Positions 25,105 to 34,336 of a stretch of DNA of 64,000 nucleotides are shown in pieces. The stretch's first letter is position 1. The number at the start of each line of letters is the position of its first letter. Below the pieces are notes generated by a model. That model was not told where the DNA came from. It did no database searches and saw nothing but the letters and a program-made list of their open reading frames with translations. Both the position numbers and the translations under genes were made by a program. Origin of the DNA: Saccharibacillus deserti (GTDB lineage Bacteria; Bacillota; Bacilli; Paenibacillales; Paenibacillaceae); assembly GCF_013618475.1 (NCBI RefSeq), contig NZ_JABJVN010000001.1, positions 1,268,355 through 1,332,354 on the forward strand. Reading direction: 5' to 3'.

Positions 25105-27390
25105 TCAAGAAATCTCCTGATCGGGGCTGTTCGGCCCGTTCTTCTGGTACTGCTTCGGCGTTATTCCGTACTTTTCCTTGAAAATACGGATAAAATGATT
25201 CGTCGACTGGTAGCCGAGTTTCTCGGCGATCGCACTTACGGTCATCTGACCGCCCTGCAGCAGCCCTGCCGCCGCTTCCATTCGGCGAGCCGTGACGTAC
25301 TCGATAAAGGTGCTGCCGGTGTTCAATTTGAACTGGCGGCTGACATAGTTCGGAGTGACTCCCAGATGTTCGGCCGCCCGGTCCAGACTGATCTCGTTGT
25401 ACAGATGGTCTGCGACAAACTGCCGCACGCCTTCGACCAGATCCCGGTTGGTCCGCTGTTTGCGTTCTTCCAGATGTCCGAATGCGGTGTCCAGACGTTC
25501 CCTCATCCATTCAAGAAACAGTTCCGCATCGGAAATCCCGCCCGCTTCCGCGCGAATATCCGTATCGAACAGCAGCTGCGGATCCACACCCATGCCTTTT
25601 AGCGTCTTGTGGAACGTATAGACCAATTCGCCCAACTGCTGCCGGCCGTAATCCGCCGTGAAACCGCCGCTTCGCATCTCTTCGACCGCGCCTTCGACCG
25701 CCTGGCGTGCGCGGTTCCGTTCGCCGGCTTTCAACCCATTCTCCAGATCCGCGAAGAAGCGCACGGACCCTCCCGTCGATCTTCGCTCTTCCTCGTTCAG
25801 CTCCCCGTAATCCAGCCGAAGCCGATCGGGATAGAAGAATCCGTAGCGGCCGGCTTCTATCGCTTCCCGGTGCGAATAGGCGGCGGCATCGCTTCCCTGC
25901 TGCCGGGTTGAGCCGATGCAGAGGGTATACGCCTCTCCCGCTGCCGGAACAATCCGCTTTGCAATCAAGCTACCGGCTTGCGCGGAAGACAGCCGCAGAT
26001 CGACAATTCCGTACAAACTGCGGTCCGGCGCCACAATCACCCAAATCCGTGCGTCTTCGGCGGACTGTGCTTCCAGGCGCTCGGCCAACTGGTAGGCTTC
26101 CGCCAGCTGCGGAGCACCCGGTCCGGCGCTTCTTGGCTGCAGGATAAAGCAGCAGATACGGTCTCCGAGCAGTTCAAGCCCAAGAAAACGGCGCATCTCC
26201 TGCGCATTTCCGGTATCGGATGCGCCGGCGGCTTCTTCGCCGGGCTCCGGCGGTATCCGGTGCCCGCCGCTCAGCAGTTCCATGATGTAATGGTACTTGA
26301 TGACCGGTTTGTTGACGGCCAGCTGCTCGTTCAGATCGTGCAGCTGCAGCGAGTAGCGCTGCAGGGTAGACCCGATCGGTCCGTATTGTTTTTTGGTCAA
26401 TACATACAGCAGGGCGAGACCCACGAGCAGCAGTCCCGCCCAGAGCGCGTACATGAGGTTTTTGAGATCGGCCGCTTTTTTGTAAAAAAGGCTCTTGTCC
26501 ACAAGCGTCACGTAATCCCAGTTATTGACCCGCGAATGCGCATAAGCGACCACGGCTTCCCGTCCGTCCAGCTCCGCTTCGAAACTTCCCTGCTGCGGGT
26601 CTCCTCCGCCGGTCCGCTGCGCCCAGAGCGCGGCCGCCTGCATATAAGCCGCTCCGCTGTCGGGATCGGCGTTTCCCGTCACAAGCTCTCCCCGTTCGTC
26701 CACGATAAAAGCCAGTCCGCTGGCCGGATCAAAAGAATCGGCCAGCGACTGGCGCACCGCGCTTTCCTTCAGATGGATAGCGAAGACCGCCTTCCGGCGA
26801 TCGAGCGGCGCGAAGTACGGATAGCTGCGCACATAGCTGATCAAGCGCTCTTCGCCTCCGCCGGCGTCGGGCGCGGAAGCGGCATACCAGCCGACCTGGG
26901 CATCCGTTGTCAGGAATTTGTCCAGCCAGGGTTTGCGAAAGCCGGGATCGCGCCCGGATTCCTGAGGGAAGTAGAAAAACCGCGTGCCGTAGAAGAAGAC
27001 CGGATCCCGGAAATAATACATATCGACATAACGGATAAACGGCTGCTCCGACTGAAGGGCCGATAACGCTTCCTGCACGTTCACGATCGCGGAATAATCA
27101 TGCCGGATCTGATGGGTCATCGGGTAAAACAAAGCGGTATTGTCATCCGACAGCTCGGTCAGATTCCGCTTGGCGATCTGTACCGTCGGCATCAGCAGCT
27201 GCTCGTCGACCGTATTGCGGATCTGCTTGACGGACTGCGTGTTGAACCGGTACAGCTCGGTGTTGTAAGCCTGCATCATATATTGGAAAATGCCGATCTG
27301 CGGCAGAACGCCAAGAAGCAGAATCAGCGCCAGATTGAAAAAAAGCAGCCGCGAGAAAAAAGCGGACTCGTTCAATTTTCGGTTCGGCAT
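25105..27390 (-). CDS. AraC-family regulator with membrane sensor domain (YesS-like)
   Basis: The 761-aa protein has an N-terminal membrane segment (about residues 14-35), an extracytoplasmic sensor region (about 36-305), a second segment (LMYALWAGLLLVGLALLYVL, about 305-328), a long cytoplasmic linker, and two C-terminal AraC helix-turn-helix motifs (ISLDRAAEHLGVTPNYVSRQF and MTVSAIAEKLGYQSTNHFIRIF). Such one-component sensors in Paenibacillaceae switch on adjacent polysaccharide-uptake genes. It ends the operon with a heparinase-like enzyme and an ABC transporter. Start ATG 27390 lies 5 nt after GGGGGAG; a longer reading from 27486 runs through a tandem repeat. Confidence 0.9.
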   Translation of the reverse strand: MPNRKLNESAFFSRLLFFNLALILLLGVLPQIGIFQYMMQAYNTELYRFNTQSVKQIRNTVDEQLLMPTVQIAKRNLTELSDDNTALFYPMTHQIRHDYSAIVNVQEALSALQSEQPFIRYVDMYYFRDPVFFYGTRFFYFPQESGRDPGFRKPWLDKFLTTDAQVGWYAASAPDAGGGEERLISYVRSYPYFAPLDRRKAVFAIHLKESAVRQSLADSFDPASGLAFIVDERGELVTGNADPDSGAAYMQAAALWAQRTGGGDPQQGSFEAELDGREAVVAYAHSRVNNWDYVTLVDKSLFYKKAADLKNLMYALWAGLLLVGLALLYVLTKKQYGPIGSTLQRYSLQLHDLNEQLAVNKPVIKYHYIMELLSGGHRIPPEPGEEAAGASDTGNAQEMRRFLGLELLGDRICCFILQPRSAGPGAPQLAEAYQLAERLEAQSAEDARIWVIVAPDRSLYGIVDLRLSSAQAGSLIAKRIVPAAGEAYTLCIGSTRQQGSDAAAYSHREAIEAGRYGFFYPDRLRLDYGELNEEERRSTGGSVRFFADLENGLKAGERNRARQAVEGAVEEMRSGGFTADYGRQQLGELVYTFHKTLKGMGVDPQLLFDTDIRAEAGGISDAELFLEWMRERLDTAFGHLEERKQRTNRDLVEGVRQFVADHLYNEISLDRAAEHLGVTPNYVSRQFKLNTGSTFIEYVTARRMEAAAGLLQGGQMTVSAIAEKLGYQSTNHFIRIFKEKYGITPKQYQKNGPNSPDQEIS

Positions 27391-27407
27391 GCCTTCTCCC
27401 CCTTTCG

Positions 27408-27447
27408 CCGGGCTTCCGGGCTTCCGGGCTTCCGGGCTTCCGGGCTT
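27408..27447. repeat. Five tandem copies of an 8-bp unit
   Basis: CCGGGCTT is repeated five times without change, ending 17 bp upstream of the AraC-type regulator start codon and just past the heparinase-like stop. The unit length is not a multiple of three, and copy-number change would alter the spacing of this leader. Confidence 0.9.
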
Positions 27448-27458
27448 GATGTAGTTCC

Positions 27459-29333
27459 TCACTCTACCCGGCAGCATAGACTCCATTCGCCAACAAACCG
27501 ATCCTTCAGGCCTTCGGCCATCAATACCGTTCGATAAACCTTCTGTACTTCACCCAGCTGGGTTATACTCGCAATCTCTTCCACGGCCGCTTCAAACTTG
27601 GAAGAGTCGTATACCAACTCCGCTTTTGCCCGCTCGCCGCGCCAGATGACGGAGCCCGGACCCATTTCGGGACGATTCAGGCTGATGAGGTGCTCCGTTA
27701 CCCGGTTTCCGGGCCTCTGTGCTTCCATCCCGGCCTGTTCCGGTTGTTCGCCATCGGAAATAAATTCAAATACGTCGCGCACTTCCAGCTTGGCGGACGC
27801 CTCCCCTTCTCTGCAGGTCCATAGGAAGTGCCGGGTAAACAGTTCCAATTCCGTTTCGGGACCGTAGGCTCCCGTCAAATCGAGATCGAAATGGAGATGA
27901 TCTCCGTCCCTGACGCTGCGCAAAACGTTCGCGGCATATTCTTCCCCCGCCTGCTGCCCGCAGCCGTTGATGACGGGCACGGAATGTCCTCGCGACGACG
28001 TATGAAGATAGCTATAGCGCCCGGCACCGAAGTAATCTTTAGTATACATGCCCGGTCCCAGGTCAGTCAGCAGCGTCTCTCCGCCGATATGGACAATAAA
28101 ATGTCCCAGATCGTTGTGATTGTGCGGCTCGCCGTTGTGTCCTCCCTTGGCCGAAAAAGCGAACAGACCCGACGGTGTGTCGCGTTTGTCGATAATCCAA
28201 CCGGCATCCGGGAAGTCGATCGTTCCCATCCGAAGCTCGCCCTCCGCGGAATCTTCGTCGGTCCACAACAGATTGCGAACCAGATGCGGCCAGCGGTAGC
28301 AGCGGTCGTCGTGAAAAAGCGGCGGGCGCGGCAGGGCCGGAACGGAAGCGCCGATACGGCTGCGCAGCCGGGTCAACATCCCGGGATGCAAAAGAAGAGA
28401 CGGAGAGCAGTCCGAGTAATTGATACAGGTCATCGACGATAGCGCCGTGCTGCCCGCATAGTCGGCGATGCGCCGTATTTTGTCATCCTCGAGAAGATCG
28501 ACTTCCCTGTCGGTATAGTCATACAACATTTCTGCCCAATATACGTAATAACCGAAGCCATAGGTCCAGTAACCGGCTCCTTCCAGGCAGCAGCCGTCTT
28601 CCCCATAGCCGGACAAAAAGCTCTCCATCGCGTCAGCGATGCGGGCCTGCATCCCGGCCAGGCGTTCACGGTCTTCCACCAGCAGCAGCGCCGCCATGCC
28701 GACCGCGCCGGCGCAGACGGCGGACCAGTTATGCTCCGCGGAGAACCAGAAGAACGGCTGCCCGCTGCCGAACGTCGGCTCAAAGACGCGCCGTTCGACT
28801 TCGAGCCGGACCCGCTGCGAGACCCACGGATGCAGCCGGTCGCCGACCAGCAGCAGCATTTCCGCCAGCGCGTGTCCGGTCTCCGCCGCGAACAAGTCGA
28901 CGATGCGATCCGAAGGCAGCGAATCCCGCGCTCCCCTGTGCGAGTACGGCAGATGCGCGGGCACCGCCCAGCTGTATTCGCCGCAGATCTCCCAAATCGT
29001 CTGTTCGAGCGGTTCGAGATATTTGTCGTCTTCGTCGATCAACAGCGCCATCGCCAATGCCAACAGCCGCCCGCGGCGGTGGAAATAGGGACGTTCGTAT
29101 TCGAATCGCGTGCCTGTCTCCCGAAACGTCTTGAAATCGGCGAAGTTCAGCGCCGGCAGCGGCTGACTTGCGCCGATCTCCGCTTCGGCACGGATTTCTT
29201 CAAGCAGTCGCTCCAAATATAAGGAAGAACGAAGCCCGGCCAATTTTTCCGGCGTAATGACGGCACCGGCCAGATGGTTTGGCCGCCGCTCCACTTTCAA
29301 AATCGCTTTCCTCAATTCATGGTATGCAACCAT
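27459..29333 (-). CDS. Heparinase II/III-like polysaccharide lyase family protein
   Basis: The 624-aa protein has an N-terminal (alpha/alpha)6 toroid (about 1-330) and a C-terminal heparinase II/III beta domain (about 370-620). Candidate catalytic or metal residues are in FFWFSAEHNWSAVCAG and GGHNGEPHNHNDLGHFIVHIGG, the family's conserved His/Asn region, and YSYLHTSSRGHSVPVING. These enzymes cleave uronic-acid-containing chains by beta-elimination. No signal peptide is seen, so it probably degrades imported oligosaccharides. Start ATG 29333 follows GGAGG. It lies between the solute-binding protein and the AraC sensor in one operon. Confidence 0.85.
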   Translation of the reverse strand: MVAYHELRKAILKVERRPNHLAGAVITPEKLAGLRSSLYLERLLEEIRAEAEIGASQPLPALNFADFKTFRETGTRFEYERPYFHRRGRLLALAMALLIDEDDKYLEPLEQTIWEICGEYSWAVPAHLPYSHRGARDSLPSDRIVDLFAAETGHALAEMLLLVGDRLHPWVSQRVRLEVERRVFEPTFGSGQPFFWFSAEHNWSAVCAGAVGMAALLLVEDRERLAGMQARIADAMESFLSGYGEDGCCLEGAGYWTYGFGYYVYWAEMLYDYTDREVDLLEDDKIRRIADYAGSTALSSMTCINYSDCSPSLLLHPGMLTRLRSRIGASVPALPRPPLFHDDRCYRWPHLVRNLLWTDEDSAEGELRMGTIDFPDAGWIIDKRDTPSGLFAFSAKGGHNGEPHNHNDLGHFIVHIGGETLLTDLGPGMYTKDYFGAGRYSYLHTSSRGHSVPVINGCGQQAGEEYAANVLRSVRDGDHLHFDLDLTGAYGPETELELFTRHFLWTCREGEASAKLEVRDVFEFISDGEQPEQAGMEAQRPGNRVTEHLISLNRPEMGPGSVIWRGERAKAELVYDSSKFEAAVEEIASITQLGEVQKVYRTVLMAEGLKDRFVGEWSLCCRVE

Positions 29334-29465
29334 GATCCGCCTCCTCTTATGATGCCTGCCCCTTGATATATGGAGCCGCAAAGTGCCCCGTCCCGGAAAA
29401 ACCCCGGCACTTGGGTCAAAATTCGCCTTCTCGTGCGGAACAACAGGCATGAAAGACGCACGTAA

Positions 29466-29501
29466 GGGAGACGGGCATCCCCGCTTGACTGCCCGTCTCC
29501 C
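29466..29501 (-). promoter_or_regulatory. Hairpin without T run between solute-binding protein and lyase genes
   Basis: GGGAGACGGGCA (29466-29477) and TGCCCGTCTCCC (29490-29501) form a perfect 12-bp stem, 13 bp past the solute-binding protein stop. No U tract follows, so it more likely protects the 3' end of the binding-protein mRNA, giving it higher expression than downstream genes, than terminates. Confidence 0.6.
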
Positions 29502-29514
29502 CGCTGCTTTCGTC

Positions 29515-31080
29515 TTACTCGCTGACCATCTGCCGATAGGCTTCGTTGACGTCTTGTTCCACCTGTGAACCTCCGTTATCCATAAAGTTCCGCACGAACG
29601 TATCGAAACTATCGACCGGCTGTTCGCCGATGATGATCTTGGTATATGTTTCTTCCTGAAGTTTGAGAAGGTTTCCGGAGTACTGCGACAGACTGTCGAC
29701 GGCTGGCGCGATAACCGGAGGGTAGCCTTTCGTTTTGACGGATTCTCCGAACTCATACAACTTGGAAAGCTCTTTTTTGCCGTATGCCGGGTTCTCCATA
29801 ATGTTGAACACCTGGGCTCCGCGTTTGAAGCTGGCGTTCGCATCGCTCTCGTCCTTGATCTTCGTGATTGATCCATCCCCGTTTTTTTTCCAATCGAGGC
29901 CTTCTTCGCCCCGGAACACGGTCAAATAATAATCATAATCCGTAAAGCTCGTCTCGAGCATGCTCAAGAATAATTCCACCTTGCGCGGATCTTCGGCCGC
30001 TTTCGGCGAGATTCCGATCGGAACGCTGTTCACGCCCCACTGCGGTGCGCCCGATTGGCCGTCCGGTCCGACCGGCGGCACTCCGAAAGCGATCTCGCCG
30101 TCCGGCTGCGCTTTTTTGAAGTTTTGATATTGTTCGCCGCCCGCGTCTTCGCTGTCGAACAGCTCGTTGCGCCAATGGTAAAACATACCGTTGCCGGTCA
30201 AACCTATCCGGTTGTTATAGAAGGCATGGGAATCCGCCCAGTAACCGCCCGTATTTTCGCCCGTGATAAATTCGGGATCGATCAGTTCTTTCTCGTACCA
30301 GTCATGCAGTACGGCAAGCGCCTTTTTCATTTCCGGCTGCACGGCCGCAAATTCGATTTTGCCGTCTTTCATGACGTAGTTGGTGCCGTTAGCCGGCATT
30401 CCGAACGCGCCGAGCACGTAGGGAATCGCGTAATCGGACATGCCGTACGTATCTTTTTTCCCATTGCCGTCGGGATCTTCATTGCGGAACTTCGTCAGGG
30501 CGGTCTCGAATTCATCCAGCGTTTCGGGAATTTTATCGATGCCGACCTTGTCCAGCCAGTCCTTGCGCCAGATCGTCGACTGGGCGTAGTCCCCGTTAAG
30601 ATTGATAGCGGGAAGCCCATAGATTTTGCCTTCGTACTTGACCGTGTTCCAGAGCGAAGCATCGTACTCGTCGATGACTTTCGCGTACGTCGGCGCATAT
30701 TTTTGGATGTCCTCCTCGGGAATTTCCGCCAAAATGCCGTTGGCCACATACTTCGGAATTTGTTCCCGGATCTGAAGCACGTCGGGAATTTCGCCTGCCG
30801 CAAACTTCACGTTGACCTGGTCGTTCCACTGCTGCGCGTCCACGTACCAGACGTTGAATTTCGCGTTGAACTTGTCTTCCACCATTTTGAAAATGTTCGA
30901 ATTCGGATCGGGCTGCGCGTATGAGTTGTAAGCGAGCCAATCCAGCTGTACCGGTTCCGACGAGTCGGCTCCTTCCGCCGGCTTCGAGGAATCCGGTTCT
31001 CCGCAAGCCGACAGCATTCCCGCCAGCAGCGCAATCGCCGCCAATCCCGAACCTGCTTTGCCCAAACGATTTCTTTTCAT
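29515..31080 (-). CDS. Extracellular sugar-binding lipoprotein of an ABC importer (LplA-like)
   Basis: The 521-aa product has a signal peptide with a lipobox (KRNRLGKAGSGLAAIALL, then AGMLSACGEP; lipidated Cys at about residue 26) and a type 1 extracellular solute-binding fold with DEFETALTKFRNEDPDGNGKKD-type calcium-like loop, as in LplA/AlgQ-type binding proteins for large oligosaccharides. It captures substrate for the two permeases encoded upstream. Start ATG 31080 follows GGAGGGA. No ATPase gene is nearby; importers of this class usually share an MsmX-type ATPase. Confidence 0.92.
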   Translation of the reverse strand: MKRNRLGKAGSGLAAIALLAGMLSACGEPDSSKPAEGADSSEPVQLDWLAYNSYAQPDPNSNIFKMVEDKFNAKFNVWYVDAQQWNDQVNVKFAAGEIPDVLQIREQIPKYVANGILAEIPEEDIQKYAPTYAKVIDEYDASLWNTVKYEGKIYGLPAINLNGDYAQSTIWRKDWLDKVGIDKIPETLDEFETALTKFRNEDPDGNGKKDTYGMSDYAIPYVLGAFGMPANGTNYVMKDGKIEFAAVQPEMKKALAVLHDWYEKELIDPEFITGENTGGYWADSHAFYNNRIGLTGNGMFYHWRNELFDSEDAGGEQYQNFKKAQPDGEIAFGVPPVGPDGQSGAPQWGVNSVPIGISPKAAEDPRKVELFLSMLETSFTDYDYYLTVFRGEEGLDWKKNGDGSITKIKDESDANASFKRGAQVFNIMENPAYGKKELSKLYEFGESVKTKGYPPVIAPAVDSLSQYSGNLLKLQEETYTKIIIGEQPVDSFDTFVRNFMDNGGSQVEQDVNEAYRQMVSE

Positions 31081-31165
31081 GACAATCCCTCCAACTGGCC
31101 GCATGCAGACGCCGGTAGTCCGATCGATCCCGGAGTAAGCGCATACATATCCGACCTAGATTATA

Positions 31166-31180
31166 TCGGACATTGTCCGA
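31166..31180. promoter_or_regulatory. Palindrome upstream of the solute-binding protein gene
   Basis: TCGGACATTGTCCGA is a 15-bp palindrome around a single central base, 86 bp upstream of the binding-protein start. It may be a regulator site for an internal promoter, or a short hairpin; the sequence does not say which. Confidence 0.35.
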
Positions 31181-31252
31181 CCTGTGAACCCGGGCGTAGC
31201 AGGCTTCGCTTCGGGCCTATCAGCCTTTGGAAGCCGCCGCGGCTCCGGGGAA

Positions 31253-32134
31253 TTACCCTTTGACGGAACCCAGCATGGTACCTTTGACGAAATATTTTTG
31301 CAGAAACGGATAGATGCAGATGATCGGCAGAATGGATACGACCAGCGTCGCCATCTTCATCGATTCGGTATTGACCGGCTTATCCATGCTGTCGGTTACG
31401 CCGGAGGAAGGGTCCAGCGTGCCGTCGATGACGATCCGCCGCAGGATCAGCTGAAGCACCTGCTTGTGTTCGTCCTGGATGTACAGCATGGAGTCGAACC
31501 AGGCGTTCCAGTGGCCGACGGCGCTGTACAGCGAGACGGTGGCGAGAATGGGCATCGACAGCGGCATGATGATCTTCCAGAGGATGTACAGTTCGCCGGC
31601 TCCGTCGATCTTGGCGGATTCTTCCAGGCTTTCCGGCAGCGCGGCGATAAAGTTGCGGACGATCAGGAGCAGGAACACACTGACCACTCCCGGCAGCACC
31701 AGCGCCCAGACCGAATTCATCAGCCCCAGGTTCTTGATCAGCATGTAGCTTGGAATCAGTCCGCCGGAGAAAAACATGGTGAATACGATCAGCGCGGTCC
31801 AAAACGGACGGTGCGGCAGGCTTTTTTTGGACAGAGGATACGCGCCCATAAAAGTCAGAATGACGGTCAGCGCCGTGCCGAGCACGGTCCGAATAATCGT
31901 ATTGCCGTAAGCCGTCCAGATGATCGACTTGCGGAATACTTCCTGATAGCCGCTGAAGTCGAATTTCGTCGGGAACAGGTGGAATCCGTAGCTGTTGATG
32001 ACCTCCACGGGGCTGACCGAGACGGTCAGCACCTGCATCATGGGCACGATAATCGAGACGCACAGCAGAACCAGGACCGTATAGGCAAAAGTGACATAAA
32101 TACGGTCGGACCAGCTTCGATGCTTGATTTTCAT
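31253..32134 (-). CDS. Sugar ABC transporter permease (LplC/YtcP-like)
   Basis: The 293-aa membrane protein has six predicted helices and the cytoplasmic EAA loop ESLEESAKIDGAGELYILWKIIMPLSMP that docks the ATPase. It is of the carbohydrate CUT1 type and pairs with the 32153-33103 product to form the channel. Start ATG 32134 has AAAGGAG 10 nt upstream; an in-frame ATG at 32143 lies too close to that site. The gene follows the first permease by 18 bp and precedes the binding protein. Confidence 0.93.
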   Translation of the reverse strand: MKIKHRSWSDRIYVTFAYTVLVLLCVSIIVPMMQVLTVSVSPVEVINSYGFHLFPTKFDFSGYQEVFRKSIIWTAYGNTIIRTVLGTALTVILTFMGAYPLSKKSLPHRPFWTALIVFTMFFSGGLIPSYMLIKNLGLMNSVWALVLPGVVSVFLLLIVRNFIAALPESLEESAKIDGAGELYILWKIIMPLSMPILATVSLYSAVGHWNAWFDSMLYIQDEHKQVLQLILRRIVIDGTLDPSSGVTDSMDKPVNTESMKMATLVVSILPIICIYPFLQKYFVKGTMLGSVKG

Positions 32135-32152
32135 AAGATTCATGCTCCTTTC

Positions 32153-33103
32153 TCAGAAGATGGCCTGGTCGCTGAAACGGCGCGCAATCGTGTTGGCGGT
32201 CAGCACCATAATCAGCGCGATCACGTTCTTGAACAATCCGACCGCGGCGGCGTAGCTGTAGTTCATCTTGGCGATTCCCTCGGTGTACGTATAGGTCGAG
32301 ATCACGTCGCCGACGCTGAGCACATTCGTGTTAAGCAGATTGAAAATCTGATCAAAATCGTCGTTGATGATACTGCCCGAATTCAGAATAACCATGATTA
32401 CGATCACAGGAGCGATCGACGGCAGCGTGATATACCAGACCTTCTTGAGCCGGCTGATCCCGTCCACCTCCGCCGCTTCGTACAGTTCGGGACTGATCCC
32501 CGCGATCGCGGCCAGATAGATAATCGCCGAGAAGCCGACCCCTTTCCAGATGTCCGTACTGACGAGAATCGTGCGGAACCAATCCGTGCTGGCGAGAAAA
32601 TACACCGGCTGGAAGCCCAGCTCCATCAGCAGCACGTTCAGCGCGCCGCGGCTTGGAGACAAAATCTCGATCACGATGCCCGACAGCACGATCCAGGAAA
32701 GAAAATGCGGCAGGTAGCTGATCGTCTGCACGAATTTCTTGAATCTCGGCCGCATGACTTCATTGATCAGCAGAGCCAGAAGGATCGGAGCCGGGAAGCC
32801 GAACAGAATCTTGTAGGCGTTGATAATCAGCGTGTTCTTCAGCACCTGCATGAAATAGATTCCGTCGAACAATTCGCGAAAATGCTTCAATCCCACGAAC
32901 TCGCTGCCCGAGATGCCTTTGAAGATCCGGAAATCCTGAAACGCCATCAGCACTCCGTAAATAGGCACGTAATGGAAGATCACGAAGTACGCCAGGACCG
33001 GCAGCAGCATGAAAAAATAATACCGGTGCTTGATGTAGCTTCGGAGCGTCCCGGAGCTTTTGCGCTCCAGGGTGCCGGGTAACGCGATTGATTTGCGCTG
33101 CAT
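32153..33103 (-). CDS. Sugar ABC transporter permease (LplB-like)
   Basis: The 316-aa permease has an N-terminal cytoplasmic stretch, six predicted helices starting YYFFMLLPVLAYFVIFHYVP, and the EAA-type loop ELYEAAEVDGISRLKKVWYITLPSIAPV. It belongs to the LplB/UgpA group of CUT1 importers for complex oligosaccharides. Start ATG 33103 follows GGAGGTG. It is the first gene of the operon running to 25105, so the promoter should lie in 33104-33392. Confidence 0.93.
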   Translation of the reverse strand: MQRKSIALPGTLERKSSGTLRSYIKHRYYFFMLLPVLAYFVIFHYVPIYGVLMAFQDFRIFKGISGSEFVGLKHFRELFDGIYFMQVLKNTLIINAYKILFGFPAPILLALLINEVMRPRFKKFVQTISYLPHFLSWIVLSGIVIEILSPSRGALNVLLMELGFQPVYFLASTDWFRTILVSTDIWKGVGFSAIIYLAAIAGISPELYEAAEVDGISRLKKVWYITLPSIAPVIVIMVILNSGSIINDDFDQIFNLLNTNVLSVGDVISTYTYTEGIAKMNYSYAAAVGLFKNVIALIMVLTANTIARRFSDQAIF

Positions 33104-33454
33104 GGTTCACCTCCAGATTCGAATAGAATACGCAGCCGCCTGGGTCTTTCGTTCGGGTCGAACACCGATTTGAAAGCGTATTCAATTTCTGAGGCCAACT
33201 CTACCTTTCCGGTCGCGGCAGGGCAATGACTCATATTCGCCTTTATGGCGATTTTTTGACGAAAACGGTGCCCGGAAAAAATGGCGTTTTTTGCGGAAAC
33301 GGCGATTTTTTAAGCTGAACGTCCTCATAAAAGAGCGCAGCCGCGCGCTTTAATCCACTACATTTCGCCGAGGCCATCGATAGAAGAACGCCAAAAAAAG
33401 ACCGGCCTCCAAAGTGCGGAAACCGGTCTTTCGAAGCGGTACAGATGCCGAATT
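33104..33454. other. Intergenic region upstream of the polysaccharide ABC operon
   Basis: The 351 bp carry the operon promoter region and, at the far end, the terminator of the methyltransferase gene. The middle holds AT-rich GGCGATTTTTTGACG- and GGCGATTTTTTAAGC-like direct copies near 33247-33316, which may be regulator half-sites. I see no gene here. Confidence 0.4.
33393..33431 (-). terminator. Terminator of the 33455-34270 methyltransferase gene
   Basis: AAAGACCGG (33397-33405) pairs with CCGGTCTTT (33423-33431), and on the minus strand a run of seven T follows. It lies 24 bp past the stop codon. Confidence 0.85.
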
Positions 33455-34270
33455 TCAACTTCTGCGGCGCCCGATATACAGGATATGCGGCGACAAGCCC
33501 AGAATATGACGGTCGTCCGAGACCCCGATCAGATGCGAGACGACTGCCGCAAACTCATCGTCGCCCTGTTCGCGCCAGTACGCCCACTGCTCGGGTGTCA
33601 TCGTGCCGGCTACGCTGCTCGAAGCGACCATCTTGAGACTTTCAAAACCGCGGGCTTCCATAAACGGCTCGATCGTATCGACCTCGAAATAATAGGCGCC
33701 GGTGAATCGGCCTTCGTCGGCATGATCGAACGCTCCCGAAGCCATAAACCGGTTCAGTCCTTCCGCCGTATGGTTCGGTTTCCAGGCATCGGGTTGGGCC
33801 AGCGACTTGCGCAGAAACGAGGTGCGCGGCATAAAAGCGACGAAGACCAGGCCGCCGGGGCGCGTGACGCGATGCAGCTCACGCACGGCAAGGTCGCGGT
33901 CTTCTTCCTGCTGCAGATGATACAGCGGTCCGAGCATCAGCGAAGCATCGAAACTTCCTTCTTCGAGTCCGTTCAGATCCCGGGCATCCCGCGCATGGAA
34001 CCCGTCGAACCGGTCGCTCACGCCTTCCTCGCGCGCTTTGAGTTCGGCCGTCTCTACCAATCTCGGCGTAAGATCGGTGAGCGTTAAGCGGAAGCCTTTC
34101 TTCGCGAGCGCCACGGCGTATTTCCCCGGTCCCGCTCCATTATCCAGCACGCGGGCCTGCTGCGGCAGATGCGCCAGAATATGATGCATATTCACTATGA
34201 ATTCGATCGGTTCCCGGTCCAAGCGGCCCCATTCGTCAAAAGCGCTGTAATAGTCGATTAAGTTTTTCAT
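33455..34270 (-). CDS. Class I SAM-dependent methyltransferase
   Basis: The 271-aa protein has motif I ARVLDNGAGPGKYAVALAKKG (Gly-rich SAM loop), an acidic motif II at LTLTDLTPRLVE, LMLGPLYHLQQEEDR after strand 4 and VTRPGGLVFVAFMPR. This is the UbiE/small-molecule methyltransferase type; the acceptor is unknown. Start ATG 34270 follows GGAGAG. Its upstream neighbour, a small membrane protein at 34337, is on the same strand 66 bp away. Confidence 0.87.
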   Translation of the reverse strand: MKNLIDYYSAFDEWGRLDREPIEFIVNMHHILAHLPQQARVLDNGAGPGKYAVALAKKGFRLTLTDLTPRLVETAELKAREEGVSDRFDGFHARDARDLNGLEEGSFDASLMLGPLYHLQQEEDRDLAVRELHRVTRPGGLVFVAFMPRTSFLRKSLAQPDAWKPNHTAEGLNRFMASGAFDHADEGRFTGAYYFEVDTIEPFMEARGFESLKMVASSSVAGTMTPEQWAYWREQGDDEFAAVVSHLIGVSDDRHILGLSPHILYIGRRRS

Positions 34271-34336
34271 GGAATCTCTCCGTTCAAAGATCATGGGGGT
34301 TGATTTGGATTGATGCTGGCTGTGCCTATTCACCTC

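Noticed and set aside
27408-27447. CRISPR-like array
   Set aside because: The units are 8 bp and contiguous with no spacers; it is a simple tandem repeat.
31184-33082. Open reading frame of 632 codons on the plus strand
   Set aside because: Antisense to the two ABC permeases; His, Gln and Asp-rich without recognisable domains.
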